From contig JAMCWS010000435.1 of NCBI GenBank assembly GCA_023480605.1, positions 1-16,813 of the forward strand: a stretch of 16,813 nt of DNA, given 5' to 3'. Each line of letters opens with the position of its first letter. The stretch's first letter is position 1. Shown one piece after another: positions 1 through 7,028 of the stretch. The notes below the pieces were generated by a model. It saw nothing but the letters and a program-made list of their open reading frames with translations, had not been told where the DNA came from and did not search any database. A program made the translations under genes and the position numbers. The DNA is from a bacterium. Its GTDB lineage: Bacteria > Sumerlaeota > Sumerlaeia > MVZB01.

Positions 1-731
1 TCGGGGATGTCGCTTTCCTCATACAGGCGGGCGTGCCGCGCGTCGGGCTCCCAATTGCGATGGGGCGCCTTGTTGTGAACCATCAGGCAGAACGGGCGCG
101 CCGGGTCGCGCCGCTCGAGCCAGGCCAGCGCCTTGTCGGCGATCAGGTCGGTGACGTAACCGGTCAGCTTTTTCCGTTCGCCCATCTCGATCATCACCGG
201 ATCGTGATAGACGCCCTGGCCTGGCAGAACATTCCAGTAGTCGAAGCCGGTTGGGTCGGACTGCAGATGCCACTTGCCGACGATGGCGGTCTGGTAGCCG
301 GCGGTCTGCAGGAGCTTGGGGAAGGTCTGCTGGCTGCCGTCGAAACGCTTTTCGTTGGCGGTGATGCCGTTCCTGTGACTGAATTTGCCCGTGAGGATGA
401 CGGCGCGGCTCGGGGCGCAAAGGCTGTTGGTGCAGAAGCAGTTATCCAGCCGCATGCCGCCGGCGGCGATCCGGTCGATGTTGGGCGTCTTGTTGATGCG
501 GCTGCCGTAGCACCCGATGGCATGGGCGGCGTGGTCGTCGCACATGATAAACAGGATGTTGGGCCGCCGGGTCGCGCCGGTCAGGCCGCCCCAGAGGGAT
601 CCGGCCGCAAGCCGCCCGCAGCCGGGGAGGCCGGCGGCGCCCGCGGCGATCAGGCCGCCGCCGAGAGCGACGGAGCGGAGGAATTGGCGGCGGGTAAGGA
701 GGGCCTGCTGGCCGGGGGACGGATCGGTCAT
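1..731 (-). CDS. Exported sulfatase (S1 family), N-terminal part, runs off the left edge
   Basis: The 243 visible residues are the N-terminal part of a formylglycine-dependent sulfatase that would hydrolyse sulfate esters, probably on sulfated glycans outside the cytoplasm. A twin-arginine signal (TRRQFLR, residues 13-19) is followed by a hydrophobic stretch and a possible lipobox (LPGC, 35-38), so it may be a Tat-exported lipoprotein. The metal-binding Asp pair is in MCDDH (63-67). The signature CAPSR (105-109) carries the Cys that an FGE or anSME maturase would oxidise. GKWH (152-155) and HNKAPHRNW (219-227) are the conserved Lys and His motifs of N-acetylglucosamine-6-sulfatase-like or heparan-sulfatase-like subfamilies; the exact substrate cannot be told. 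The start is the ATG at 731-729, with AAGGAG 11 nt upstream. The C-terminal half lies outside the window. Family assignment is firm. Confidence 0.95.
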   Translation of the reverse strand, partial: MTDPSPGQQALLTRRQFLRSVALGGGLIAAGAAGLPGCGRLAAGSLWGGLTGATRRPNILFIMCDDHAAHAIGCYGSRINKTPNIDRIAAGGMRLDNCFCTNSLCAPSRAVILTGKFSHRNGITANEKRFDGSQQTFPKLLQTAGYQTAIVGKWHLQSDPTGFDYWNVLPGQGVYHDPVMIEMGERKKLTGYVTDLIADKALAWLERRDPARPFCLMVHNKAPHRNWEPDARHARLYEESDIP

Positions 732-800
732 TGGCGGAGTCGCTCCTTCGGGGCGGGCGCGCCCGCAAAAGCGGGCGTTGGCGTTTCAAGGTCGGCGATG

Positions 801-829
801 ATCCTAGCCCAATCGCACGCCAATGCCAA
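801..829 (-). promoter_or_regulatory. Sigma-70-like promoter for the sulfatase
   Basis: On the minus strand TTGGCA (829-824) is separated by exactly 17 nt from TAGGAT (806-801), a 5/6 and a 4/6 match to the -35 and -10 consensus. Transcription would begin near 794, about 60 nt before the sulfatase ATG. Seen by eye only. Confidence 0.45.
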
Positions 830-1067
830 GCGCGATTGACACGGGCGGGCGGGGACATCATAAACGAAATTTCCGTTGAAATGGGATCTTTCCACGATAT
901 CGGGGATGGATAGGTCCGCAAAAGTGTTTGCCGCGTGGTACGATCAGTGTGGCGCGGTATGGCCGTCCCGGTGGAACCGTGGGAATACTTTTTCACGGCA
1001 ACCACCCATGCCGGCAAGACTTGCGACCGGGCCTATGGTTGCTTGGTTCCTGTGGAACGAAGCCATG

Positions 1068-1094
1068 ATCGGACCCGCCGTCATGCGGGTCATC
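1068..1094. repeat. Hairpin with perfect 7-bp GC stem
   Basis: GACCCGC (1072-1078) and GCGGGTC (1085-1091) are perfect inverted repeats around a 6-nt loop. An outer GAT/ATC pair extends the stem across a 2-nt bulge. No T-tract follows on either strand, so it is not a standard terminator. It could be an operator or a structured RNA element. Confidence 0.4.
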
Positions 1095-1166
1095 CTGCTG
1101 ACCGACCTGGCCCAAACTCCCGCTGGCGTGTAAAGTAAAAAAAAAAATAAAAGTCGTTTTTCTCTA

Positions 1167-1195
1167 TTGACAGCCACGTCGACTTGTGATCCAAT
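1167..1195 (+). promoter_or_regulatory. Candidate promoter for the FN3 protein gene
   Basis: A perfect TTGACA (1167-1172) lies 17 nt before TCCAAT (1190-1195), a 4/6 match to the -10 box that lacks the important second-position A. An A-rich tract at 1138-1150 is roughly where an upstream element could sit. It would give a leader of about 130 nt. Confidence 0.35.
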
Positions 1196-1332
1196 TGCGC
1201 TCATTGAGCCATCAACACAGCTTGGAAAAACACATCTTCGAAACATCTGGGTTCAGCAAAAGGCTCATCCTCCGGAAACGACGCAGGTTATCACCCGCTT
1301 CGAATATTCGACGGCGTGGAGGAATGAAAACC

Positions 1333-2325
1333 ATGAACCGCTTCTCTTTTTCCACAATTGCTTCGCGGATTGGCCTCATCCTGTGCCTGTGCGTGGCGCT
1401 GAAGGCGACACCGGCGTGGGCGATAACCGCCTACCTATATCCGGACATTGGTACGACCACGTCAGAGATCTATTATTACTGGACAATGACTGGTTACGGT
1501 TATTTAATCGGAGATCCCATCACCGAATTGGCCACCCTAGCAGACGGATCGGATGCTTGGCAGGAATATGTCTTTTATACTTTTGATGGTGGCACAACAA
1601 GCTGGCATGGCAGTATAGATGGTTTTTCGGGCGCCGAACCGATTTATATCAGAGTTCACGGCGATTGTTACGGTGGAGATGGAACCTACGATACAGGATG
1701 GGCACGATTCTCAACACTTCCGACACCGCCGACGATCGAATCCACGGATCTATTGAACAGCAATCAGGTCCATATTACCTGGTCGACCCCGGATGATCCA
1801 GATAACCTGAATGGTTTTGAGGTCTACCGTTCGATTTATGGCGGAGCATTTAACCTTTTATGGTTTTGCTCATCTTATGATATCGAAACATGGGATACGG
1901 ACCTGGTAACGTCAAGTAGCGCCGAACTTAACGAGGTCACCTATCTCGTGGTCGCATATAATCTTGATTACACAATTTCTGAAACGGATCCTCAAGAAGC
2001 GCCAGAATCTTATGATGAAATTACAGTGGGGTATTTTGCCCCAACTAATTTTTCGCCGACCGACACCGAAGACGGCATACAACTTCAATGGACAGATAAT
2101 TCGGTGTCGAATCCAAAATACAAGATTTACCGAAGACAGAGCGGAGGCACCTGGGCAACGTTGACATCTCAGGCCTCAGGATCGGCGACACAATATCTTG
2201 ACGATGCCGTTCAATATTTATGGGAATATGAGTATAAAATACAGGCATTCGATCCCGATAATTCAATGTACTATTCAATGGAAAGTGATGCTATCGGACC
2301 GATAAAGCATAACTATGCGAAATGA
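1333..2325 (+). CDS. Secreted protein with two fibronectin type III-like domains
   Basis: A 330-residue secreted protein of unknown specific function. The signal peptide has a hydrophobic core (IGLILCLCVALKA) and likely cleavage after ATPAWA (residue 30). Residues 31-130 are rich in Tyr, Gly and Thr and not recognised. Two FN3-like sandwiches follow, at about 131-225 (PTPPTIES, HITWSTPDD, GFEVYRS) and about 236-322 (APTNFSPTD, IQLQWTDNS, YKIYRR). Such domains usually mediate binding at the cell surface or on polysaccharides. The in-frame ATG at 1324 directly abuts the GGAGG at 1318-1322, whereas the ATG at 1333 has a proper 10-nt spacing, so 1333 is chosen. The gene is AT-richer than most of the window, as is the next one, which suggests transfer or a different codon regime. 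No catalytic motif was seen. Confidence 0.8.
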   Translation: MNRFSFSTIASRIGLILCLCVALKATPAWAITAYLYPDIGTTTSEIYYYWTMTGYGYLIGDPITELATLADGSDAWQEYVFYTFDGGTTSWHGSIDGFSGAEPIYIRVHGDCYGGDGTYDTGWARFSTLPTPPTIESTDLLNSNQVHITWSTPDDPDNLNGFEVYRSIYGGAFNLLWFCSSYDIETWDTDLVTSSSAELNEVTYLVVAYNLDYTISETDPQEAPESYDEITVGYFAPTNFSPTDTEDGIQLQWTDNSVSNPKYKIYRRQSGGTWATLTSQASGSATQYLDDAVQYLWEYEYKIQAFDPDNSMYYSMESDAIGPIKHNYAK

Positions 2326-2367
2326 CACATAACAATTATCATCGATTTCACCATGGATTAGGAATCA

Positions 2368-2396
2368 TTGACATGCAAATCATACTTAACTGATAT
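2368..2396 (+). promoter_or_regulatory. Candidate promoter for the SBBP protein gene
   Basis: A perfect TTGACA (2368-2373) is followed, after 17 nt, by TGATAT (2391-2396), only a 3/6 match to the -10 box. Initiation near 2403 would put the long inverted repeat at 2413-2462 at the very start of the leader RNA. Confidence 0.3.
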
Positions 2397-2412
2397 GGGT
2401 TGCGTAATGTAG

Positions 2413-2462
2413 GGATGGGGAATATCGCGTAAGATAAGATAATATGCCTATATTCCCCATCC
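2413..2462. repeat. 13-bp perfect inverted repeat in an intergenic region
   Basis: GGATGGGGAATAT (2413-2425) is repeated exactly, inverted, at 2450-2462, with a 24-nt AT-rich spacer. No T-tract follows. It lies 60 nt before the SBBP gene and 87 nt after the FN3 gene. It could be a read-through attenuator, a leader stem or a binding site for a dimeric regulator. Confidence 0.7.
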
Positions 2463-2521
2463 TGAAAACATTACAATGTATTTTCCCTCCATGAGTAATA
2501 GTGTGTTTCGGGAGGTGGTCT

Positions 2522-4498
2522 ATGCGTCCTCAACGATGGTTGATGGTCATATTTACTTCAATCAATATTTATTTTCTTGTTTTTATGGGATCCTTACGGC
2601 CAGTTTCGGCGCTCGACAGCGGCATCGGCCTTGTCTGGTCCACGTATCTAGGGGGGATGGATAATACTCCGACCGGGGATCAGGCGCAAGGTGTTGCGAT
2701 TGACAACGAGGGAAATGTCTATATAACGGGGGCGACATCCTCGATTAATTGGGTATCAGGGGGGTACGACACGTCCTACGATGGCGGGGGAGATATATGG
2801 TATGACGGGTTTCTGGCGAAGTTTTCGCCCTTGGGCCAGCACCTTTGGTCAACCTACCTCGGCGGTAATAGTGAAGATAACACATGGTCCGTCGCCGTTG
2901 ACGCCGATGGTTATGTCTATGTCACTGGTATGACCAAGTCGGAAGGCTGGATCTCGGGTGGATTTGACACCAGTCTGGATACAAGTCACGGTGTGGATCC
3001 AATTACGGGGGAATATACATCGGATGTTTATGTGATGAAGCTTTCAGGCGACGGCGTACCCGTTTGGTCCACCTACGTGGGAGGAAGCGGAGCGGAATTA
3101 GCCGAAAGCATCGCGCTTGACAAGACGGGTTGTATCTATGTCGCCGGCTTCACGACATCCAGCGATTGGATCTCGGGCGGATACGATGTGGAGTATGGCG
3201 GTGGTGAGGGTTTCGTAGCGAAGCTCACCAGTGACGGTAATTTCTTGTGGTCCACTTATATTGGTGGCGACAATGGTGACCAATGCTATGGCATATCGGT
3301 CGACTCTTCCGGAAACGTCCTTGTGTGCGGTTTAACAAACTCGACGGGATGGGTATCGGGTGGATATAATATTGATTTTAATGGAAGCACTAGTAATCCG
3401 GATGGATTTGTCGTGAAACTTTCCCCCGAGGGATCGCATTTATGGTCGACGTATCTCGGTGGCAATGAAAGAGAATACGTGCGCGGTATCGCAATCGATC
3501 ATGAAAACAACATTTACGTAACCGGCGAAACATATTCGCCGGATTGGATCGCGGGCGGATTCGATACCTTATATCCGGGCCATCGGGAAGGTTACCTTTT
3601 GAAGCTCTCGAGCTCTGGCCAGGCCCTTTGGTCAACGTATCTCGGCGGCCTGTCAACATGGAGCGATACCTGCGCGGTGGACGATGCGGGAAATGTTTAC
3701 GTGGCGGGTACTTCAGAAATCAGTGGCTGGATACCAGGCGATTTGGGCAACGGCAACGGAGGAAATAAAAACGCCTTCTTGGCCAGAATCGCGGCCGACG
3801 GATCGCGGCTCCTCTGGTCTTATGGCGTGGGCGGTGTCGACGCTGACAATGCATTCGGACTGGCGCTGGATAATACTGGAGATATTTATTTGGGGGGAGG
3901 GACATTATCCCCTGACTGGGTTAATAGATCATGGGATTCGACTTTTGCGGGCCGTGTTGATGCGTTCCTCTTAAAATTCATCGACAAGGCCGGGTCACTG
4001 CAGGTGGCGATTACGCCGCCGGCGGCGGTGGCGGGGGGGGCGCGGTGGCGGCGGGTGGGGACGGGCGCGTGGCGCGAGAGCGGCGAGGTCGAGGAATTCA
4101 TCCCCGCCGGCGGCTGCGCCGTCGAGTTCAACGACCTGACAGGTTGGGTCAAGCCCGCCAACCAGATGGTTTCGATCGCCAAGGACACAACGGCGACGCT
4201 GAGCGTGAGCTACGCCCTCGACGTGGGGTCGCTGAGCGTGACGATCGAGCCCGCGCAGGCGGCGGCCGGGGCGCGCTGGCGGCGGGTGGGCACCACGACC
4301 TGGCTGGACAGCGGCGGCACGGAGGCCGGCGTGCCCTCGGGCGACTGGTTCGTCGAATTCAACGACGTCGCCGGGTGGGACAAGCCCGTCGCGCGCGACT
4401 GCACGGTCAAGTTCAACCAGACCACGCGCCTCACGGTCTACTATGCCCCCAGCGCCCTCAACGCCGCCGACCCTCGGGTGTGGAATCTATACCAATAA
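2522..4498 (+). CDS. Secreted SBBP beta-propeller protein with two C-terminal PEGA-like repeats
   Basis: A 658-residue exported protein. The signal peptide ends at about PVSA (residue 30). Seven copies of a motif of the form LWSTYLGG begin at about residue 38 and recur every 55-75 residues to about 490. Each is followed by a GNVYVTGxT-like strand and a W(V/I)SGG(Y/F)DT element. This is the SBBP (beta-propeller) repeat, usually on exported or surface proteins. Two similar domains of about 75 residues follow (SLQVAITPP... and SLSVTIEPA..., each with GARWRRVGT and VEFNDxxGW), of PEGA-like type. The repeat-internal frame is continuous. GGAGG at 2511-2515 sits 6 nt before the ATG at 2522, which is preferred over a GTG at 2501. 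Base composition rises sharply in GC at about 3990, exactly where the propeller gives way to the tail domains, so the gene looks like a fusion of two sources. Function unknown; adhesion or surface binding is a guess. Confidence 0.88.
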   Translation: MRPQRWLMVIFTSINIYFLVFMGSLRPVSALDSGIGLVWSTYLGGMDNTPTGDQAQGVAIDNEGNVYITGATSSINWVSGGYDTSYDGGGDIWYDGFLAKFSPLGQHLWSTYLGGNSEDNTWSVAVDADGYVYVTGMTKSEGWISGGFDTSLDTSHGVDPITGEYTSDVYVMKLSGDGVPVWSTYVGGSGAELAESIALDKTGCIYVAGFTTSSDWISGGYDVEYGGGEGFVAKLTSDGNFLWSTYIGGDNGDQCYGISVDSSGNVLVCGLTNSTGWVSGGYNIDFNGSTSNPDGFVVKLSPEGSHLWSTYLGGNEREYVRGIAIDHENNIYVTGETYSPDWIAGGFDTLYPGHREGYLLKLSSSGQALWSTYLGGLSTWSDTCAVDDAGNVYVAGTSEISGWIPGDLGNGNGGNKNAFLARIAADGSRLLWSYGVGGVDADNAFGLALDNTGDIYLGGGTLSPDWVNRSWDSTFAGRVDAFLLKFIDKAGSLQVAITPPAAVAGGARWRRVGTGAWRESGEVEEFIPAGGCAVEFNDLTGWVKPANQMVSIAKDTTATLSVSYALDVGSLSVTIEPAQAAAGARWRRVGTTTWLDSGGTEAGVPSGDWFVEFNDVAGWDKPVARDCTVKFNQTTRLTVYYAPSALNAADPRVWNLYQ

Positions 4499-4578
4499 AT
4501 ATTCACCGCGGAGACGCCGAGGCGCAGAGACTGGATATCCTACTTCTCGACGTCTCGGCGGCTCGGCGGTTCAATATT
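4498..4578. repeat. Imperfect palindromic element touching the SBBP stop codon
   Basis: The left arm (from AATATT at 4498, then ACCGC.GAG.CGCCGAG) is repeated inverted in the right arm, which ends in AATATT at 4573-4578. The arms match at about 20 of 24 positions with one indel, forming a MITE-like or REP-like element of about 80 bp. It overlaps the last base of the TAA stop. A related word, ACCGCTGAGACACCGAGGCG, recurs at about 12818-12837 just after the cyclase gene, so this is a dispersed repeat family. Confidence 0.65.
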
Positions 4579-4586
4579 CATATCAA

Positions 4587-4611
4587 GGTATCAAGCTGAA
4601 GCTTGAACTCC
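4587..4611 (+). repeat. 25-bp dispersed repeat, copy A
   Basis: These 25 bases match the reverse complement of 12876-12900 at 24 of 25 positions. Within the copy, TCAAGC and GCTTGA form a 6-bp stem with a TGAA loop. In both places it lies next to the ACCGC..GAGAC..CGAGGCG word, so the two may be halves of one larger mobile or REP-like unit. It also sits 31 nt past the stop of the downstream minus-strand hsp20 gene. Confidence 0.7.
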
Positions 4612-4642
4612 TAACGCGCCACTTGATATCCACCGGCGCCCC

Positions 4643-5050
4643 TTATGCCACCTTGACGGTGATCTGGCGCGGTCGGGCCGCCTCGACCTTGGGCAAATGG
4701 ACCGTCAATACGCCGTGTTTAAGTTCGGCCTTGATTTTCTCCTGGTCCACCTGCTCGCTCAACTGGAACTGACGGAAATGATCGAGCAGGGCGAACTCGC
4801 TGTAAATGTTGTCGCCGCTCGTTCGCCGGTCGACCTTGCCCTCGATGGTGAGGATGCCGTTGTCGACCCGGACCGTCAGATGGTCGCGAGTGATCCCCGG
4901 CATGTCGGCCACGACGGTCAGGCCTTCTTCGGTCTCGAAAATGTCGACGGGCGGTATCATATAACTTGTCTCCTCGCGGATGGCCGACGGCTGCCCCGCA
5001 GCCTTGGCCGCCAGTTCGCGATCGACTTTCTCGACAGTGTTTTCAGCCAT
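4643..5050 (-). CDS. Small heat-shock protein (HSP20 / alpha-crystallin family), second of a pair
   Basis: A 135-residue ATP-independent holdase that would bind unfolding proteins in the cytoplasm and keep them refoldable. An N-terminal region of about 32 residues precedes the alpha-crystallin domain (PPVDIFETEEGLTVVADMPG... to ...HGVLTVHLPK, about 33-121), with the hallmark A-x-x-x-x-G-V-L-x-V motif near 110-118. The C-terminal tail RQITVKVA contains the I-x-V anchoring motif used in oligomer assembly. The ATG at 5050 is chosen because GGGAGGT lies 7 nt upstream; an in-frame GTG three codons earlier overlaps that ribosome site. The gene starts 36 nt after the other hsp20 stops, so the two are very likely co-transcribed. 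The paralogues differ in the N-terminal arm, suggesting hetero-oligomers or different clients. Confidence 0.95.
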   Translation of the reverse strand: MAENTVEKVDRELAAKAAGQPSAIREETSYMIPPVDIFETEEGLTVVADMPGITRDHLTVRVDNGILTIEGKVDRRTSGDNIYSEFALLDHFRQFQLSEQVDQEKIKAELKHGVLTVHLPKVEAARPRQITVKVA

Positions 5051-5086
5051 TTTTTTCACCTCCCGATACGATTGCGCGCCGGGCCC

Positions 5087-5551
5087 TCAGGCCACGTTGA
5101 CGGTGATCTGGCGCGGTTTGGCCCGTTCGTGTTTGGGCAGCGTGATCGTCAGCAGGCCGTTGTTGTATTCGGCCTTGACCTTGGCCTCGTCGACCTCCGC
5201 CGGCAAGGCGATGGTGCGCACGAAGCGCCCCGCCGCCCGCTCGTTGCGGTGGAAGGCCTCGGGTTTGGCGTCGCGTCCCGCCTCGTGTTTTGCGCCGCTG
5301 ATCTGAAGCTGGTCGCGCACGACGGCAACTTTCAGCGTGGCGAGGTCGATGCCCGGCGCCAGCGCCTCGACATAAAAGTTGTCGCCGTCTTCGCTCAGGT
5401 TGAGCAACGGGTAACCGCGGGCCGCGCGGCCGGGCAGGAAGGAAAACCGCGAGAACGGGAACCGCCATCCTCCGTCGCCGAAACCGAGCGAGCGGTCGAT
5501 CTCGCGCCGCAACGCATCCAGTTCACGGAATGGATCCCATGTCCAAGCCAT
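5087..5551 (-). CDS. Small heat-shock protein (HSP20 family), first of a pair
   Basis: A 154-residue HSP20 chaperone. The N-terminal arm (MAWTWDPFRELDALRREIDR) is typical of the bacterial class A/B type with a WDPF..E...L motif. The alpha-crystallin domain runs from about residue 48 (PLLNLSEDGDNFYVEALAPG) to the signature GLLTITLPK near 134-142, and the tail RQITVNVA holds an I-x-V motif. The ATG at 5551 is preferred because AGGAGG lies 9 nt upstream; the longer frame from 5575 starts inside the leader. It leads a two-gene unit with the hsp20 at 4643-5050. Upstream are a sigma-54-like -24/-12 element and a strong stem, which suggests stress-responsive transcription and perhaps RNA-level control. 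Confidence 0.95.
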   Translation of the reverse strand: MAWTWDPFRELDALRREIDRSLGFGDGGWRFPFSRFSFLPGRAARGYPLLNLSEDGDNFYVEALAPGIDLATLKVAVVRDQLQISGAKHEAGRDAKPEAFHRNERAAGRFVRTIALPAEVDEAKVKAEYNNGLLTITLPKHERAKPRQITVNVA

Positions 5552-5597
5552 CGTCCATACCCTCCTTTCAGGCATTCAAACAACGATACGATCCGTT

Positions 5598-5659
5598 CGT
5601 CCGGCGGCTTTTTTCATTCGGTCCGACCCTTGAGAGAGTTGGGTCCCATCCGCCGGACG
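5598..5659 (-). promoter_or_regulatory. Leader inverted repeat upstream of the hsp20 pair
   Basis: CGTCCGGCGG (5598-5607) and CCGCCGGACG (5650-5659) are a perfect 10-bp inverted repeat with a 42-nt interior that itself holds a weaker GACCC/GGGTC pair. If transcription starts near 5661, as the sigma-54-like box predicts, this stem forms at the very 5' end of the hsp20 mRNA. Just downstream, ATCGT and ACGAT (the latter overlapping the start codon) could close a second, weaker stem around the ribosome site. An RNA thermometer is possible but unproven. Confidence 0.5.
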
Positions 5660-5671
5660 TCGAGTGAATAT

Positions 5672-5687
5672 GGCAAAAGCCATGCCA
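5672..5687 (-). promoter_or_regulatory. Sigma-54-like -24/-12 promoter for the hsp20 operon
   Basis: On the minus strand the sequence TGGCATGGCTTTTGCC places GG and GC with 10 nt between, the required sigma-54 geometry, and matches TGGCACGnnnnTTGCW except for T in place of C at position 6 and C at the last position. Initiation would fall near 5661, about 110 nt before the first hsp20. A sigma-54 promoter has been reported for ibpB of Escherichia coli, so this is not without precedent. Part of the match comes from a local TGGC..GCCA palindrome, which lowers confidence. Confidence 0.45.
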
Positions 5688-6098
5688 CCGGCCGTAGGAG
5701 TGCGGCGCCCGTCGGCCGCCCAGTCCGCAGCGGCCTCCCATGTGTCGTAAGTTCATTGATTTCAATAGCATCCGTCGCCGGCGGTTTCCGGGCCAAGTGG
5801 GCCGTCGCCCCGCGCTCGAATCCCTCAAGGCCGTCGGGTTCGGCCGATGAGTTGCTTTGACACACTCGGCTCGCATCTTGTGTTGATCTGACCACGGGAG
5901 GCGACGGAACCGAATCCGAGATGCGCGTCGAGGCAAAGATTGTGCTTCCATCGGCGCGATATCCGCCCGAAAATCGTAATACGGGTCGAGTGAGCGCCCC
6001 CCAGTCATGTTGTGCCGCCGGCGCGTTTTGATGCGCGCTGAACCGGGGCGCCCCAGCCGCCGCCTTGCACCGACAACACCAGCTTGGGAGGAAAAACC
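5688..6098. other. Intergenic region before the transaldolase gene, no gene recognised
   Basis: About 410 nt lie between the hsp20 promoter and the divergent transaldolase gene. A TTGACA occurs at 5857-5862 but has no fitting -10 box at 16-18 nt. Open frames crossing this region look like chance frames in GC-rich DNA. Confidence 0.4.
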
Positions 6099-7028
6099 AT
6101 GTTATCGCCCGAATCGATCGGCGCGGCGATTCACGCCCGGCGCGTCCGCCTGCCCGAAACCCATGCCACACCGGCGGGCAAGAGGCTTGCCCACCGCGCG
6201 CCCCACGCGCCGATGATCTTCGCCGACACGGCCGACTACGACGACATCAAGTCGCTTTACGAAGCCGGCATCATCACCGGCGTTACCACCAACCCGACGT
6301 TGCTCAAGAAAGCGGGCGCCCGGAGCTGGGATCAGGCCAAGGAGATGCTGACGGCCATCCTGAAGCTCATGCACCCGATGCCGGTCTCGCTCGAACTGAC
6401 CATGCTTAACCGGGAGGAGATGGTCAGGCAGGCGGAGGAACTGGCCGCCCTGGGAGAAAACTCGGTCATCAAGGTTCCCATCGGCGGTTACCGGGCCATC
6501 GATCCGGCCGCCGATCCCTACACCGGCCTGCGCGTCATCCACGATCTCTGGGAGCGCGACATCCGCGTCAACTGCACGCTCATTTTCAATTCGACGCAGG
6601 CTTTCTGGGCGGCGATGGTCGGGGCGACTTACGTTTCGCCGTTCCTCGGCCGGCTGGCCGACTACGAATACAAGCACGACCACCCCGAGCGCCCGGCGGG
6701 CAACGCGCTGTACTGGATCGAAGACCACCGCAACGCGCAGGGCGACCAGCACGTCTCCAACAGCGAATACGTCGCGTCGGCCGGCGCGCGCAAGGACACC
6801 GGCGTGCGTCTCATCCATGAGATCTGCGCCATCTTCTCCAATTACGACATCCAGAGCCTCGTGCTGGCCTCGAGCCTGCGCAATCCCGTCCAGCTCACCG
6901 AGTGCCTGCTGGCGGGCGCCGACATCCTGACCGTGCCGGCCGAGGTGCTCAAGACCGTGCCCGATCATCCCCTCACCGACGCCGGGATGATCAGCTTCAA
7001 CGACGACGCGCAGGCGTTCATAAAATGA
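6099..7028 (+). CDS. Transaldolase-family protein (FSA/TalC-like barrel) with an N-terminal extension
   Basis: A 309-residue cytoplasmic class I aldolase-type enzyme expected to transfer or form dihydroxyacetone units via a Schiff base on Lys. The short-type transaldolase barrel begins at about residue 39 (MIFADTADYDDI), followed by the family signature GVTTNPTLL (61-69). The probable catalytic Lys is K125 in NSVIKVPIG, aligning with IVVKVPVT of E. coli FsaA. NCTLIFNSTQAFWAAMVGATYVSPFLGR (158-185) is the conserved strand-helix region of this family. It is longer than FSA/TalC (about 220 residues) because of a 38-residue N-terminal extension and an insertion around 190-225 (YKHDHPERPAGNALYW). 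GGGAGG at 6086-6091 lies 7 nt before the ATG at 6099, which supports the extended start; the ATG of MIFAD at 6213 is the alternative. It appears monocistronic, and the true substrate is uncertain. Confidence 0.88.
   Translation: MLSPESIGAAIHARRVRLPETHATPAGKRLAHRAPHAPMIFADTADYDDIKSLYEAGIITGVTTNPTLLKKAGARSWDQAKEMLTAILKLMHPMPVSLELTMLNREEMVRQAEELAALGENSVIKVPIGGYRAIDPAADPYTGLRVIHDLWERDIRVNCTLIFNSTQAFWAAMVGATYVSPFLGRLADYEYKHDHPERPAGNALYWIEDHRNAQGDQHVSNSEYVASAGARKDTGVRLIHEICAIFSNYDIQSLVLASSLRNPVQLTECLLAGADILTVPAEVLKTVPDHPLTDAGMISFNDDAQAFIK

Larger units (their letters stand above)
732..1332. other. Intergenic region between divergent genes, no convincing gene
   Basis: About 600 nt separate the divergent sulfatase and FN3 protein genes. 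Short open frames exist on both strands, but none has a ribosome site, a recognisable domain or gene-like composition. It holds the sulfatase promoter, a perfect 7-bp hairpin near 1072-1091, an A-rich tract at 1138-1150 and a candidate promoter at 1167-1195. Confidence 0.5.

Noticed and set aside
33..839. A 268-codon plus-strand open frame at the left edge
   Set aside because: It is antisense to the sulfatase with its Tat signal and CAPSR motif.
4697..5860. A long open frame (387 codons, plus strand) across the hsp20 region
   Set aside because: It lies antisense to two clear HSP20 genes with ribosome sites and family motifs. GC-rich genes commonly leave open antisense frames.
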